Below, piece after piece: positions 16,658 to 25,719 of a stretch of DNA of 64,000 nt. Origin of the DNA: Noviherbaspirillum aerium (GTDB lineage: Bacteria > Pseudomonadota > Gammaproteobacteria > Burkholderiales > Burkholderiaceae_D); assembly GCF_008929045.1 (NCBI RefSeq), contig NZ_VFAH01000002.1:248001-312000 (forward strand), read 5' to 3'. Position 1 is the first letter of the stretch. Each line of letters starts with the position of its first letter. The position numbers and the translations under genes are program-made. The notes under the pieces were generated by a model. The model made no database searches. It saw only the letters and a list, made by a program, of their open reading frames with translations, and was not told the DNA's origin.

Positions 16658-17410
16658 AGTTCATTAAGAGTTTGGCTATAAATGCTCGACTTCTGGGCTT
16701 GTCGCAGTTCAACATGCTTTCAGGGGGAAAAGTTGCAACCGTCTGCTTCAGAGGGGGGATGATGAATTACCACATGGCCGGTTATGGCCGGTATGAGTCT
16801 GATCGGCGATTCCTGCCATGACAGCTTGGCGGCGCATTGTAGCCGGTGGCCTCACTATCACTAACTACGGAAGACGACGCCTGAACCGACATTCCAGCCA
16901 AGTCGAAGCAGGCGGTGAACGAACCGGCGTTGACGAACGACGACGCTCCATCCAGGTATTCTTCAAAGGCGTCTCAGGAATCGCTCGCTTTAGATGACTG
17001 TTTCGCCTTTCGGATCTGTGAAGACATCAAGCCTGACGTTTCGGCTCCATGAAAAGCTGCGGTAAGTCTGCTTGCCGCATTCCGGATGGCGCTGACACAG
17101 GAAGGCAGCGGGAAACGAGCCATGCTTGTTGGATAGCAAGTCCCATATCTAAGCGGCGGCGCGCCGTAAATCTGCAAGGCGCGCAAGCTTGGCGGCTGGC
17201 GTGGAAAGTCGGGCAAGGATTGCCGTGCCGTGAAGGATCGATCCGTAAGCCGAGGGAACGCCCGCTTGAGGTGTTGGGATCTGCACGTTTCGCTATTTCT
17301 GCCATCAGCGCGCCCTACAACCAAGAACTTGGCGCCGTTTCCGCCGTCATTCAACGAGCATGTTATTTCGTCACATGCCAAATCGTTACTTAACCACAAT
17401 AGGTGGACAC
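16658..17410. other. Long intergenic stretch, probably decayed sequence
   Basis: About 750 bp. Overlapping frames of 90-150 codons occur on the minus strand (16974-17435) but are compositionally random and lack ribosome-binding sites. No repeat, hairpin with T-run or family motif was found. It is probably eroded coding DNA. Confidence 0.4.
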
Positions 17411-17863
17411 ATGGAAAAGAATGACGTAGTTTCAACCTTAAACGAATTGATCCAGACCTGCAAAGACGGGGTAGAAGGATTTCGCACCTGCGCCGAGGAC
17501 ATAAACAATCCGGAATTGAAGGCTTATTTTAATGATCGAGCCGAGCGTTGCACCCGCGCTGCCGAAGAGTTGCAAGATCTGGTCATTGACTATGGTGGCG
17601 ATCCAGCAGTCTCGTCGCATTTAAGCGGCACGTTGCATCGCCGTTGGGTGGACGTTCGGTCTGCGATCGCCGGAAAAAGCGAGCAGGACGTTCTAGACGA
17701 ATGCGAGCGGGGCGAAGACGTCGCCAAGCACTACTATGAAGCCGCTCTGAAAAAGAACCTGCCCGAAGACGTTCGTCTGATCGTAGAAGACCAATACCGC
17801 GGTGTCCAGCTGAACCACGATCAGGTGAAGGGCATGCGTAACCAGGGCCGTGCACGCGACTGA
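17411..17863 (+). CDS. DUF2383 / PA2169-family four-helix protein
   Basis: 150 aa from ATG 17411. It is all-helical: STLNELIQTCKDGVEGFRTC, LKAYFNDRAERCTRAAEELQ, HRRWVDVRSAIAGKSEQDVL, DECERGEDVAKHYYEAALKK and LIVEDQYRGVQLNHDQVKGM. This matches the DUF2383 ferritin-like bundle (PA2169 family), with Glu/His residues suited to metal binding or stress protection. Function is uncharacterised. It is monocistronic with its own terminator. Confidence 0.85.
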   Translation: MEKNDVVSTLNELIQTCKDGVEGFRTCAEDINNPELKAYFNDRAERCTRAAEELQDLVIDYGGDPAVSSHLSGTLHRRWVDVRSAIAGKSEQDVLDECERGEDVAKHYYEAALKKNLPEDVRLIVEDQYRGVQLNHDQVKGMRNQGRARD

Positions 17864-17885
17864 TCCGACGATCCGACCGTTCAAG

Positions 17886-17909
17886 GGAGGCGCGAGCCGC
17901 CTCCTTTTT
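17886..17909 (+). terminator. Rho-independent terminator
   Basis: GGAGGCG / CGCCTCC arms around CGAGC, then five Ts, 22 bp after the DUF2383 gene. Confidence 0.85.
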
Positions 17910-17979
17910 CCTGCAGGTAGCCCTTCCTCGTGCATCAGGCCGCATGCCGAAACTGCGACGCACATCATGACGCAAGACA

Positions 17980-18495
17980 TTATGCACCGGCGAATGAAAA
18001 CTCTTCGATACCATGCCAGGGGCCGCCTTTGTATTCCCATAACAATAAGCTAGGGGATCGGCCTGTCTGCATCTTCCAGGCTGGCGAAAGCGAATCATAG
18101 AGTTCGCGAGCTCGCTGCGCCGATACCTTATTCTGAATGGTTACATGCGGCTGAAAGCGTTGCCGGTCTTGCGGCGTTAGCCAGGCATGGAAACATGCCG
18201 CAAGTCGCGCATGCAGCGTCTGCAACTCAGCGCTCATGACTTCGATGGCGACTCCGCGCCCCAGCATCCGGACGCTGGGGAAGGCGATGCTGATCGGTGA
18301 AGTCAATGCGGATATCCGTTGCAAATGCGAGCGAACGGTGGGTAGCTCTTTGCCAGGAAGCGCATGAAACAAGGTGACGTGAGCTGACAGAAAGTTGCGC
18401 TCTGGCGGAAAATGCATGCGACGCAATGTATCGAGCTGTTCAAAAGAAACAGCATCAAGTTTCAGCGTCACAATAAGCGGAGCTTCTTGTTCCAA
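17980..18495 (-). CDS. 2'-5' RNA ligase-like 2H phosphoesterase
   Basis: 171 aa using a TTG start at 18495 (GTG at 18471 is an alternative). The two signature HxT motifs, HVTLF (about residue 39) and HVTIQ (about 116), define the 2H phosphoesterase fold. PLIVTLKLD, FPPERNFLSAHVTLFHALPG and LLLWEYKGGPWHGI are typical. These enzymes open 2',3'-cyclic phosphates or join 2'-5' RNA ends. The substrate is unknown. It converges on the DUF2383 gene. Confidence 0.8.
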   Translation of the reverse strand: MEQEAPLIVTLKLDAVSFEQLDTLRRMHFPPERNFLSAHVTLFHALPGKELPTVRSHLQRISALTSPISIAFPSVRMLGRGVAIEVMSAELQTLHARLAACFHAWLTPQDRQRFQPHVTIQNKVSAQRARELYDSLSPAWKMQTGRSPSLLLWEYKGGPWHGIEEFSFAGA

Positions 18496-18871
18496 GGTAA
18501 CAGTATCGGTGTGTTGATGTAATGGGTCGCTTGCCCAGTTTAGTTCACGACTGCTAATGTGACGAGATCGTGCGAAAGGCGCGACCGCATTGACGGAATT
18601 GAGGACGAATTTTTACGCATAATGTTTATAAAGTCCCTGCAAGCAATCCTTCGTGTTCTTCAAGACTAGGTAATTGCTTTTAGCAGGAAGTTTGCTGTGT
18701 ACATAGCTTAGTGCCGTTTTCTGAAGTTTCTGCCCATGTTTCAATGGCTTAAGAAGCTTCGGGAAGCCCCCTGCGGATACCTGCGTACACTCTTATTTTC
18801 GGTAGACGTTTTCATCCACAGCGCCTAACTTGAGAAGTACAGTACCTCCAATAAATCTATGGACGGTACAG
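18496..18871. other. Intergenic, nothing recognised
   Basis: About 375 bp with promoter-like AT-rich patches but no convincing gene, repeat or terminator. Confidence 0.4.
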
Positions 18872-19867
18872 CTATTGACATGCCTTGCGCCGTCTCTTCG
18901 AGCTGCCTGGTTTACCTTCTGCTCCTTCGACCACCTTTGCGGGGGCCACCGCAAGCGCCTGGGGGGAATTGGTCAATTTGACCGTAGCCACCTTGTTCTC
19001 AATCGCCTCAGAGATATGCTGGCGCAGTAGGCTTGCCGCTGAAATGGTGTCACCTCGTTCAATGGCATCGAGGATTTGTAGATGATCGTGCGTGACATGC
19101 ACCTGTCGCGGCTGAGCTTGCTTCTCTTGGCGATACTCCGCCAAGCGGCGCATCTGGTACAGATTCCTCAGAATTTGTAACGCAAGCTGGTTATGCGACC
19201 ATGACATGATCGTTTCGTGGAAACGCGCATTGGACTCAAATCGATCCGAAGCAGAGATGACGTTGTGGCCACCCTTGAGAATGGCTTCCTGCTCCTCGCG
19301 TAAGGCACGAAGTTGCACCATGTTCGGCCTAAACCGAGGGCTGAGGATTCCAGCCGGCTCAAGTGCAAGACGGAGTCGGTACATGTCGTCATATGCGTCC
19401 TGATTGTCGATGATCGGCAAGAAGCGTACTCCGTAACCGGCCTCCTTAACTGCCCATCCTTCTCGCTGCGCCAGCGTTACGACTCTCCGTATTGCTGAGC
19501 GCGTCGCCCCAAACTTGCGCATGAGGTCGGACTCAGTCACCGACCCGGCGACCTCGCCGTTTAGGCGCGCTTCCGCAAGCTGGACGTAGAGCGGATCCTC
19601 CGGCTGTCGAAGTCGGTCGAGTACCGTCTCAGGGATAGAGCCGGCGTCAACAGCCAGGATGTACCCCTTGCTTTTTTCATAAGTCGCGACTCCTTCGTTC
19701 ACCAGGTAGTCCAACACTACGCGCACCGGTGTGCGGGAAGTACCAGTGACTTCGGCAAGCACCGTCTCGAGCAGTCTGTCGCCAGCCTGCAGTTGGCGTT
19801 CGCAGACATAGCGCACGATCTCCTTGAGAGTCCTGTTCTGTCCGACCGTAAGCGTTCCCGATGGCAT
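18872..19867 (-). CDS. GntR/FadR-family transcriptional regulator with FCD domain
   Basis: 331 aa from ATG 19867 (AAAGGAT upstream). There are two winged-helix segments: residues 8-75 (LKEIVRYVCERQLQAGDRLL...TSRTPVRVVLDYLVNEGV) and about 90-155 (ESDLMRKFGATRSAIRRVVT). An all-helical FCD effector domain follows (DMYRLRLALEPAGIL, FHETIMSWSHNQLALQIL, THDHLQILDAIERGD). The C-terminus is basic. It is divergent from the D-threonine-aldolase-like gene (about 340 bp between starts) and probably controls that gene and the Bug protein. Confidence 0.88.
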   Translation of the reverse strand: MPSGTLTVGQNRTLKEIVRYVCERQLQAGDRLLETVLAEVTGTSRTPVRVVLDYLVNEGVATYEKSKGYILAVDAGSIPETVLDRLRQPEDPLYVQLAEARLNGEVAGSVTESDLMRKFGATRSAIRRVVTLAQREGWAVKEAGYGVRFLPIIDNQDAYDDMYRLRLALEPAGILSPRFRPNMVQLRALREEQEAILKGGHNVISASDRFESNARFHETIMSWSHNQLALQILRNLYQMRRLAEYRQEKQAQPRQVHVTHDHLQILDAIERGDTISAASLLRQHISEAIENKVATVKLTNSPQALAVAPAKVVEGAEGKPGSSKRRRKACQ

Positions 19868-20204
19868 TGAGATCCTTTCCTTGTGGCGCGAGCGAATTAT
19901 GCACCTTTCAGTTACCCACAGTCTCTGGGAAAAGCACACGTCAGGTTCAACCGCCGTCGTCGAGCTAGAAAACAAGGTAGACCGATGTCATCAGTCGAGC
20001 ATGGCAAACAAGCTTCCATCCCGTATTTCGTGACACGCAAATACAATAAAGCGAATCATCAGAAAAAATGTGCGCTCCGTCAAAACCATCAGCTTCTGCC
20101 TTATATGTGCGCACGATTCTAAGAAAATAGCATTGCCATTATTCGTTTGCGTTTTTTTTAGTACGAATATACACTAAACGCCATTCTTTCCTTTGGAGTG
20201 TCCG
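19868..20204. promoter_or_regulatory. Divergent promoter region, GntR / PLP enzyme
   Basis: About 340 bp. An inverted repeat TTTAGT...ACTAAA with a 10-bp centre lies about 25-45 bp before the PLP gene (within 20156-20180) and is a possible regulator site. No other gene is seen. Confidence 0.35.
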
Positions 20205-21320
20205 TTGGCTTACCAACCAAAATTGCCATCAATACTCGGCGCAAGCGTACTTGACACCCTAGACACCCCGGCTTTGGTGGTGGACCTTGACTTGTTTGAA
20301 GGCAACATTGAGCGGATATCTACAGCTTGCAGGAAGGCGAACGTTGGATGGCGGCCACACTGCAAGCCGCACAAGAGCGGTGAGGTGGCACAACTCCTGA
20401 TCGAACGCGGCGCATTCGGCGTCACGTGCGCAAAACTGTCCGAGGCGGTCATCATGGCCGATGCCGGCATTCAAGACATTCTCATTGCCAACCAAATTAC
20501 GGCGCCGGCCAAGATCGAGAGGCTGGTGGCGCTGCGCAGTCGAGTGGACGTGGCCGTGTGCGTGGACAACATCGACAATGCCAAGGCACTGAGCGACGCG
20601 GCTCTGCGCGCTGGTTGTCAACTAAGGGTGCTAATCGAAGTGGACACCGGAACCCGTCGAGCGGGTGTGCTTCCAGGCGAACCGGTCGTTGAACTTGCCA
20701 AATCGCTGGTCGACCTGCCAGGTCTGAATTTCGCCGGCGTAATGACATGGGAAGGCCATACCACGCAGATCGTCCCGCCGGAAGCCAAGGAGGCGGCGAT
20801 CCGAGATGCGATCGGCTTACTTACGGATTCTGCCGATAGGTGCAGGAGTGCCGGGATTCCCGTTCGTATTGTGAGCTGCAGCGGTACAGGGACCTATCAA
20901 ACGGCATGCCGCCTTCCCGACGTAACAGAGATAGAGGCGGGAGGCGGCATCTTCGGTGATGTGAGGTACAGCACCAAGTATCACGTTGACCTGGATTACG
21001 CTCTCTTCATTCTGGCGACCGTAACAAGCCGCCCTACTCCTCAGCGCATCGTGGTAGACGCCGGAAAAAAGGCACTCAGTACGGATGCCGGCACGCCTTT
21101 GCCAATCCTTGTATCGCAGGTGGAGTCGGTCAGCTTCTCCGCGGAGCACGGAAAGATTGAACTGAGCACGCCTTCGGATAAGCCACGAGTCGGCGAGAGA
21201 GTTGCCTTGGTGCCTGGATACGCCGACACCACGATTCACCTGCATCGGTACATTTACGGCGTACGCGACAACCGTATTGAAGTCATCTGGCCCTTGCGAG
21301 AAGACTCGCGGCTGCTCTAG
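20205..21320 (+). CDS. D-threonine aldolase / D-serine dehydratase-like (DSD1) PLP enzyme
   Basis: 371 aa from the TTG at 20205, chosen for GGAG 6 nt upstream; an in-frame TTG at 20193 has none. It is an alanine-racemase-like barrel: LDTPALVVDLDLFEGNI, WRPHCKPHKSGEVAQL (the Lys of CKPHKS is the expected PLP lysine), GVMTWEGH, SCSGTGTY and EIEAGGGIFGD. A C-terminal metal site is PGYADTTIHLHRYIYG (His). The family cleaves or dehydrates beta-hydroxy D-amino acids. The substrate cannot be fixed. It is followed after 75 bp by a Bug solute-binding protein, suggesting uptake and breakdown of a related compound. Confidence 0.85.
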   Translation: MAYQPKLPSILGASVLDTLDTPALVVDLDLFEGNIERISTACRKANVGWRPHCKPHKSGEVAQLLIERGAFGVTCAKLSEAVIMADAGIQDILIANQITAPAKIERLVALRSRVDVAVCVDNIDNAKALSDAALRAGCQLRVLIEVDTGTRRAGVLPGEPVVELAKSLVDLPGLNFAGVMTWEGHTTQIVPPEAKEAAIRDAIGLLTDSADRCRSAGIPVRIVSCSGTGTYQTACRLPDVTEIEAGGGIFGDVRYSTKYHVDLDYALFILATVTSRPTPQRIVVDAGKKALSTDAGTPLPILVSQVESVSFSAEHGKIELSTPSDKPRVGERVALVPGYADTTIHLHRYIYGVRDNRIEVIWPLREDSRLL

Positions 21321-21395
21321 GCCGAATCCAGCTTGACCATGTTGCACCCGGAATGATCGGGATTTCCAACGACTGAACATTTAGGAGCTTTGACC

Positions 21396-22373
21396 ATGAC
21401 TCACCTCACTCGTCGCGACTTTCTCGCCGCCTCCGCCGCGATGGCCGCCAGTTACATAGCGGGCCCGGTGCTCGCCAACAATTATCCCAGTCGCCCGATC
21501 CGGATCATCAGTCCGTATTCACCTGGCGGCGGCGCGGATATGGTCGCCCGCATGGTCGCGCAAAAACTGACGGAAACCATGGGCTGGACCGTCATCGTTG
21601 AGAACAAGCCCGGCGCCAACTCAATGATCGGAGCGGGCGCCGTCGCCAAGGGTGATGCAGACGGTTACACACTGCTCATCACGGACACGGCGCATGCCAC
21701 AAATCCTGCGGTACAGCCCAAGATTGCATTCGATACAAGCAAGGACTTTGCGCCGATTACACTCATCGGTTCGTCGCCGCAACTGCTGGTGGCGAATCCG
21801 TCCTTTCCGGCCAACTCGCTGAAAGAGATGCTCGCATTTCCGCGCGATCGTGTGAACGGTTCAGCCGTGGGCACGGGCGGCTCGGGATCGGTGGCGCATC
21901 TGCTGTCTGAGATGTTGAAGCTCAAGTCGGGAATTGATCTGGTGCATGTGCCCTACAAGGGCGGGGGTGCGGCGCTCACCGATGCGGTGGGTGGTCAGAT
22001 TCCCCTGGTGATCAATTCGATGCCAGCCGCCATGCCGTTTATTGAGCAGAAGCGGCTCAAGGTGCTGGCTATTGCCAGCACGGCACGCAACCCCAAACTG
22101 CCTCAGGTGCAGACCATCTCTGAAAGTATTCCGGGAATCGTGGGAAGCGCCTGGTATGGTGTACTTGCTCCTGCGAAGACGCCGGCTAACATCCTGCAGC
22201 AAGTGAACGAATCGATCGCGAAGGTGCTTGCGCTGCCCGATGTCAAGGCCAAGCTTGCAGCATCGTACATCGACCCCTTGCCGGTAGGACCGGAGGCGTT
22301 CTCGAAGTTCCTGACCGAGGAGATCGCCCGCTGGCAGTCAGTCGCCAAGCAGGCCAACATTAAGCTGGACTAG
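21396..22373 (+). CDS. Bug-family tripartite tricarboxylate transporter substrate-binding protein
   Basis: 325 aa. ATG 21396 is preceded by AGGAG at 8 nt. The twin-arginine-type signal is TRRDFLAASAAMAASY, with cleavage near GPVLA-NN. Mature features are YPSRPIRIISPYSPGGGADM, VIVENKPGANSMIGA, DGYTLLI, LVHVPYKGGGAALTD and WYGVLAPAKTPA. Bug proteins are periplasmic receptors for carboxylates and related acids, very abundant in Burkholderiales and often without adjacent membrane subunits, as here. It is probably co-transcribed with the PLP enzyme. Confidence 0.9.
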   Translation: MTHLTRRDFLAASAAMAASYIAGPVLANNYPSRPIRIISPYSPGGGADMVARMVAQKLTETMGWTVIVENKPGANSMIGAGAVAKGDADGYTLLITDTAHATNPAVQPKIAFDTSKDFAPITLIGSSPQLLVANPSFPANSLKEMLAFPRDRVNGSAVGTGGSGSVAHLLSEMLKLKSGIDLVHVPYKGGGAALTDAVGGQIPLVINSMPAAMPFIEQKRLKVLAIASTARNPKLPQVQTISESIPGIVGSAWYGVLAPAKTPANILQQVNESIAKVLALPDVKAKLAASYIDPLPVGPEAFSKFLTEEIARWQSVAKQANIKLD

Positions 22374-22613
22374 CAGTACAAGGCCGCTTAGCGAATTCAA
22401 GCCTATTCGCGACGCGGCAACGTCAATGGGCAATCGTATTCATTAAACAGATGCCATTGCCAGCCGAAGATTAATGGCTCTTTTTATTGAAGGTTCTTCG
22501 CAGAGCGCATACGAGAAGATTTTGTCGGTAACAAGATGACAGTTCCCGACTTCTTTAATTTCAAATCGTCAAGACAAGAAAATCGAAAACGGTCTGACTT
22601 CGGTTTGATATTT
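22374..22613. other. Intergenic, nothing recognised
   Basis: About 240 bp after the Bug gene. No clear terminator. AT-rich with several short T-runs. Confidence 0.3.
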
Positions 22614-23060
22614 CTACTGTATAGCCTCAGCCAACGGAGCAACACTTGCACCTTCGATACCATGGCGCTTCATTGATTTAGCAAGAAAGCCAGACCGCTT
22701 CACACTCTCAACGAATTCAGCAAGATAAGCGCCTGCCGTTTCACCGCGGGTCGTCGGTGTGCCCAATGCCTGTTGAATGACCATGAGACTGCCGGGTAGT
22801 AAGCGTAGGCCGGTCAACCGCTGCGCGTCCGCCTCTAGTGCGGATTGCAGGTGGATGTACGGAAGCATCGGTTTGCCTTGGGATGCAGGGCAAGGCGGGA
22901 GAAGCGCCGTGTGGCGGGCCACACCAGCGGCGACCAACGCCGCCATGCGCCCAAGACAAGCCGAGGCGACCGTACAGTCATCTGCATTCCGCTCTAGTTG
23001 CGGGCTACGCGCTGATCTCACTTTGACTCGCAATAATCCATTCGCCGTTCCCGACGCCAC
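22614..23060 (-). pseudogene. Solute-binding protein (family 3) 3' remnant split by repeat A
   Basis: The minus-strand frame downstream of the repeat (22834-22614) reads DAQRLTGLRLLPGSLMVIQQ, then ALGTPTTRGETAGAYLAEFV and ASVAPLA. This is the C-terminal lobe of an ABC-type amino-acid-like solute-binding protein. A MITE-like copy (22835-22997) interrupts it, and only about 20 codons of possible upstream sequence remain. The frame happens to stay open through the repeat (148 codons). The N-terminal two thirds and signal peptide are missing, so this is a dead remnant. Confidence 0.6.
22835..22997 (-). repeat. MITE-like repeat family A, copy 2
   Basis: 163 bp bounded by CTAG (22835-22838 and 22994-22997). 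Ends CTAGTGCGGATTGCAGGTG and ...CTGCATTCCGCTCTAG are slightly diverged terminal inverted repeats. It is inverted relative to copy 1. Confidence 0.8.
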
Positions 23061-23159
23061 ATAGAGTCGTAGTCCTGACTTCCGTCTCAGGACATAACTT
23101 CCGCAATCAGTCCTGCGGCCTACGTGAAATCAAACGTTGCGACACTGCGCGACATTGCA

Positions 23160-24233
23160 TTACTTCTGATGTGAGCTGCTTGCTGAGTGATTTGGCGAGA
23201 CTTCCGCAGCCAATATTTGAGTAAGGTCGTACGCGGGAATAGGCTTGCATCCACTCGGATTCTGCCCGCTCCATAACGGCGAGAAGTCGCCTGAGCCTGA
23301 GCTTTCGGCTTTGGCCCGCAACGGTGCAATTGCTGATGTCGCCATCGGAAATGGCGGTACTTGTGCATTTATCGGCCCGATCTCTCTGATTGCCCGGTTG
23401 ACTATCCCGCGTGCCGGCCGGCCGGAAAAAATATTGGTCAGCGCAGTATGGCGCGCACCCGAACTCGCAAGCGCTGAGCGATGCACTGCGCTGATCTTCG
23501 TTTCTGGGCAAAGCAGGTAAGCCGTCCCGATTTGCACGCCAGCGGCGCCTAGTGCCATGGCGCCAGCCACCCCTTTGGCATCGGCTATTCCGCCTGCGGC
23601 AATGACGGGCACCTTCACTTCCTGTATCACCTGGCGCAGCAATGCAAAGGTTCCCATCTGCGTAGTCAGGTCATCCGTCAAGAACATTCCGCGATGCCCT
23701 CCAGCTTCCAGTCCTTGCGCAATGATGGCATCGACACCACGCGCCTCCAGCCAAAGCGCCTCTTCGACTGTGGTGGCCGAGGAAAGGATCTTGGCGCCGC
23801 ATGACTTCACGCGGTCGAGCAGCTGTTCGTTAGGAAGACCAAAATGAAAACTTACGACGCGGGGCCGAAACTCATCCAGAATCTCAGCGGCTTGCGCATC
23901 GAATGGCATCCGGCCAGACCCAGTGGCAATGGTGGATGAATCGACTCCAAACTCGGCATAGTAAGGTGACAACGTCTTGCGCCAGAGCGCTTCACGTTCG
24001 GCATCCACATCAGGCTGGGTGTGACAAAAGAAATTGACGTTAAATGGCGCGTCGGTTTGCGCCCTTATTGCGGCCAGTTCCTTGCGCATGTCGTCCGCGC
24101 TTAGCATGGCGCATGGTAACGACCCCAGGCCCCCGGCCTTGCAAACGGCAACCGCCAATGCACTTCCCTGCGCCCCTGCCATGGGGGCCTGGATAATAGG
24201 CAGTGATATCCCGAAAAGCTCTTGCAAGTTCAT
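23160..24233 (-). CDS. Nitronate monooxygenase
   Basis: 357 aa, with GAGGAGCGACAA before the ATG. FMN TIM-barrel of the NMO/2-nitropropane dioxygenase family: LPIIQAPMAGAQGSALAVAV, SFHFGLPN, the AQGLEAGGHRG phosphate loop with the conserved His, VPVIAAGGIADAKGVAGAM and GAAGVQIGTAYLLCPET. It oxidises alkyl nitronates with O2 using FMN. It is the last gene of the minus-strand run behind the LysR-linked cluster but is separated from it by a MITE-like insertion, so co-transcription is uncertain. Confidence 0.92.
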   Translation of the reverse strand: MNLQELFGISLPIIQAPMAGAQGSALAVAVCKAGGLGSLPCAMLSADDMRKELAAIRAQTDAPFNVNFFCHTQPDVDAEREALWRKTLSPYYAEFGVDSSTIATGSGRMPFDAQAAEILDEFRPRVVSFHFGLPNEQLLDRVKSCGAKILSSATTVEEALWLEARGVDAIIAQGLEAGGHRGMFLTDDLTTQMGTFALLRQVIQEVKVPVIAAGGIADAKGVAGAMALGAAGVQIGTAYLLCPETKISAVHRSALASSGARHTALTNIFSGRPARGIVNRAIREIGPINAQVPPFPMATSAIAPLRAKAESSGSGDFSPLWSGQNPSGCKPIPAYDLTQILAAEVSPNHSASSSHQK

Positions 24234-24339
24234 TTGTCGCTCCTCAGTCTGGTTATGAAGTACTAAAGGTGATTCGCTTTAATAATGTATGGCAGTCTAT
24301 TTGATATGGATATATGGGCAAAGAGCCTATGGATGCATT

Positions 24340-24507
24340 CTAGAGCGCTTTCGGCTTGACCGGACCAACCATGCCGTAACATTTGCTCACGAGCTCACGA
24401 TACTGCACTGTGAGGTGACCTTCCTTGCCATGTCGCGTCACCACGCCTTGTCCCGCGCGCAAAACTTATCGTCCTCGTCTGGTCCAGTCAGGCCGAATGC
24501 GCTCCAG
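24340..24507. repeat. MITE-like repeat family B
   Basis: 168 bp with 27-bp imperfect terminal inverted repeats. The left end is CTAGAGCGCTTTCGGCTTGA and the right end, on the complement, CTGGAGCGCATTCGGCCTGA, continuing to GGACC on both sides. Four mismatches. No open frame inside resembles a transposase. Only one copy in the window. Confidence 0.65.
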
Positions 24508-24615
24508 CATCATTATTCTTCGAACGGCGGCGTGGATGCCGCTGCTAATGGACAAGGTCGACAAGATCGACAAGATCGACGCGATCAATGTCAATGCTCC
24601 TGAGCATCGTGCAGT

Positions 24616-25710
24616 CTAACCAAACGTGAAGGCGTACGCCTCAGCGCCCGTGTCGAGAAAACGGATCTCAAAGCGTCGTGCGCTTACCTTTCCCGCTTGA
24701 CGCACGAGTTGGTAAAGCCGCGTCTGCGATATGACGCCATTTCCCTCTTCGTCGATATCGGCGCCGTGATCGGCCCCTGGCGCACGACCGTCAATTGTGA
24801 CTCGTATACGCACAGGCTTGCCGGCCGCACCTGGTCCTAGCACAAGATGGAGATCGCGCGCGCTGAACCGGTAGGCTATACCACTGCCTTCCTTGCTGAC
24901 GGTACCCCGATCCGCCATGACCGTCCAGGCGCCAAAAAGTCCCCAGTCGTTCAACGCGAGTTCGCCCACGGAGTAGGTCTGGAGTGCGTTTTTCCTGACG
25001 GACTCCGGCGAGCGGAGATTGGTCGACTGCTCATAACCGATATAGGTTTCTTCGGAGCCAATCCGGTCGACATCCGGTGCCATTTGCTCATCCGAAGCAG
25101 TAGGATGGACCAAATCAGTAGGGACCTTCTCTTTTCCGGCTTCCGCTAACAGTGCCTGAATAGCCCGCTCCGTCTTGTCGTAGTGTCCTTCGCCCAACTG
25201 GCGATAACGAATGTTTCCCTTGGGGTCTACCAGATAAATGGCTGGCCATGCACGGTTGCCGAATGCCTGCCAGATGCGGTGATTACTATCGACAGCAACT
25301 GGAAAGTCAATCATGAAACGCTTCATCGCGGTGTGGATATTGGCAAGGTCCTGTTCGAACTGGAACTCGGGCGTGTGCACGCCGAGCACTACAAGACCTT
25401 TGTCACGGTACTTGTCCGCCCATGCCCGGATATACGGAAAGGTGCGGATACAGTTAATGCAGGAGTAAGTCCAAAAATCGACGAGCACTACCTTGCCGCG
25501 TAGTTGGGCCGGTGTCAGCGGTGCTGAATTCAACCAGGTCACGGCCCCTTCCAGTTTCGGTATGGCGCCTTGCACCGGGAGATCATTCGCCGGCCGCGGG
25601 ATGCTAGCGGTCTCGGAGGCATTGGCTTCATTCATGCCGTAGCGAATGGATGCGATGCTCGCGCAGAACGCTGCAACTACAATCATCACAACCAGGACGG
25701 ATCGCCTCAT
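24616..25710 (-). CDS. Exported thioredoxin-fold thiol-disulfide protein, DipZ/TlpA-like
   Basis: 364 aa. A signal or anchor helix (SVLVVMIVVAAFCASIASI) precedes a TlpA-type thioredoxin domain (about 45-190) with WTYSCINC active-site cysteines C84/C87 and the cis-Pro loop AWPAIYLVDPKG. The C-terminal part (about 220-364) is a beta-sandwich (WTVMADRG, GPGAAGKPVRIRVTIDG, LYQLV) as in the C-terminal half of mycobacterial DipZ-type proteins. Periplasmic thiol redox protein. It starts 9 bp after the RidA gene, so it is co-transcribed. Confidence 0.85.
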   Translation of the reverse strand: MRRSVLVVMIVVAAFCASIASIRYGMNEANASETASIPRPANDLPVQGAIPKLEGAVTWLNSAPLTPAQLRGKVVLVDFWTYSCINCIRTFPYIRAWADKYRDKGLVVLGVHTPEFQFEQDLANIHTAMKRFMIDFPVAVDSNHRIWQAFGNRAWPAIYLVDPKGNIRYRQLGEGHYDKTERAIQALLAEAGKEKVPTDLVHPTASDEQMAPDVDRIGSEETYIGYEQSTNLRSPESVRKNALQTYSVGELALNDWGLFGAWTVMADRGTVSKEGSGIAYRFSARDLHLVLGPGAAGKPVRIRVTIDGRAPGADHGADIDEEGNGVISQTRLYQLVRQAGKVSARRFEIRFLDTGAEAYAFTFG

Positions 25711-25719
25711 TGCATCACC

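Noticed and set aside
16974-17435. 153-codon minus-strand frame
   Set aside because: Random-looking sequence overlapping the promoter and start of the DUF2383 gene; two other frames in the same stretch are equally open.
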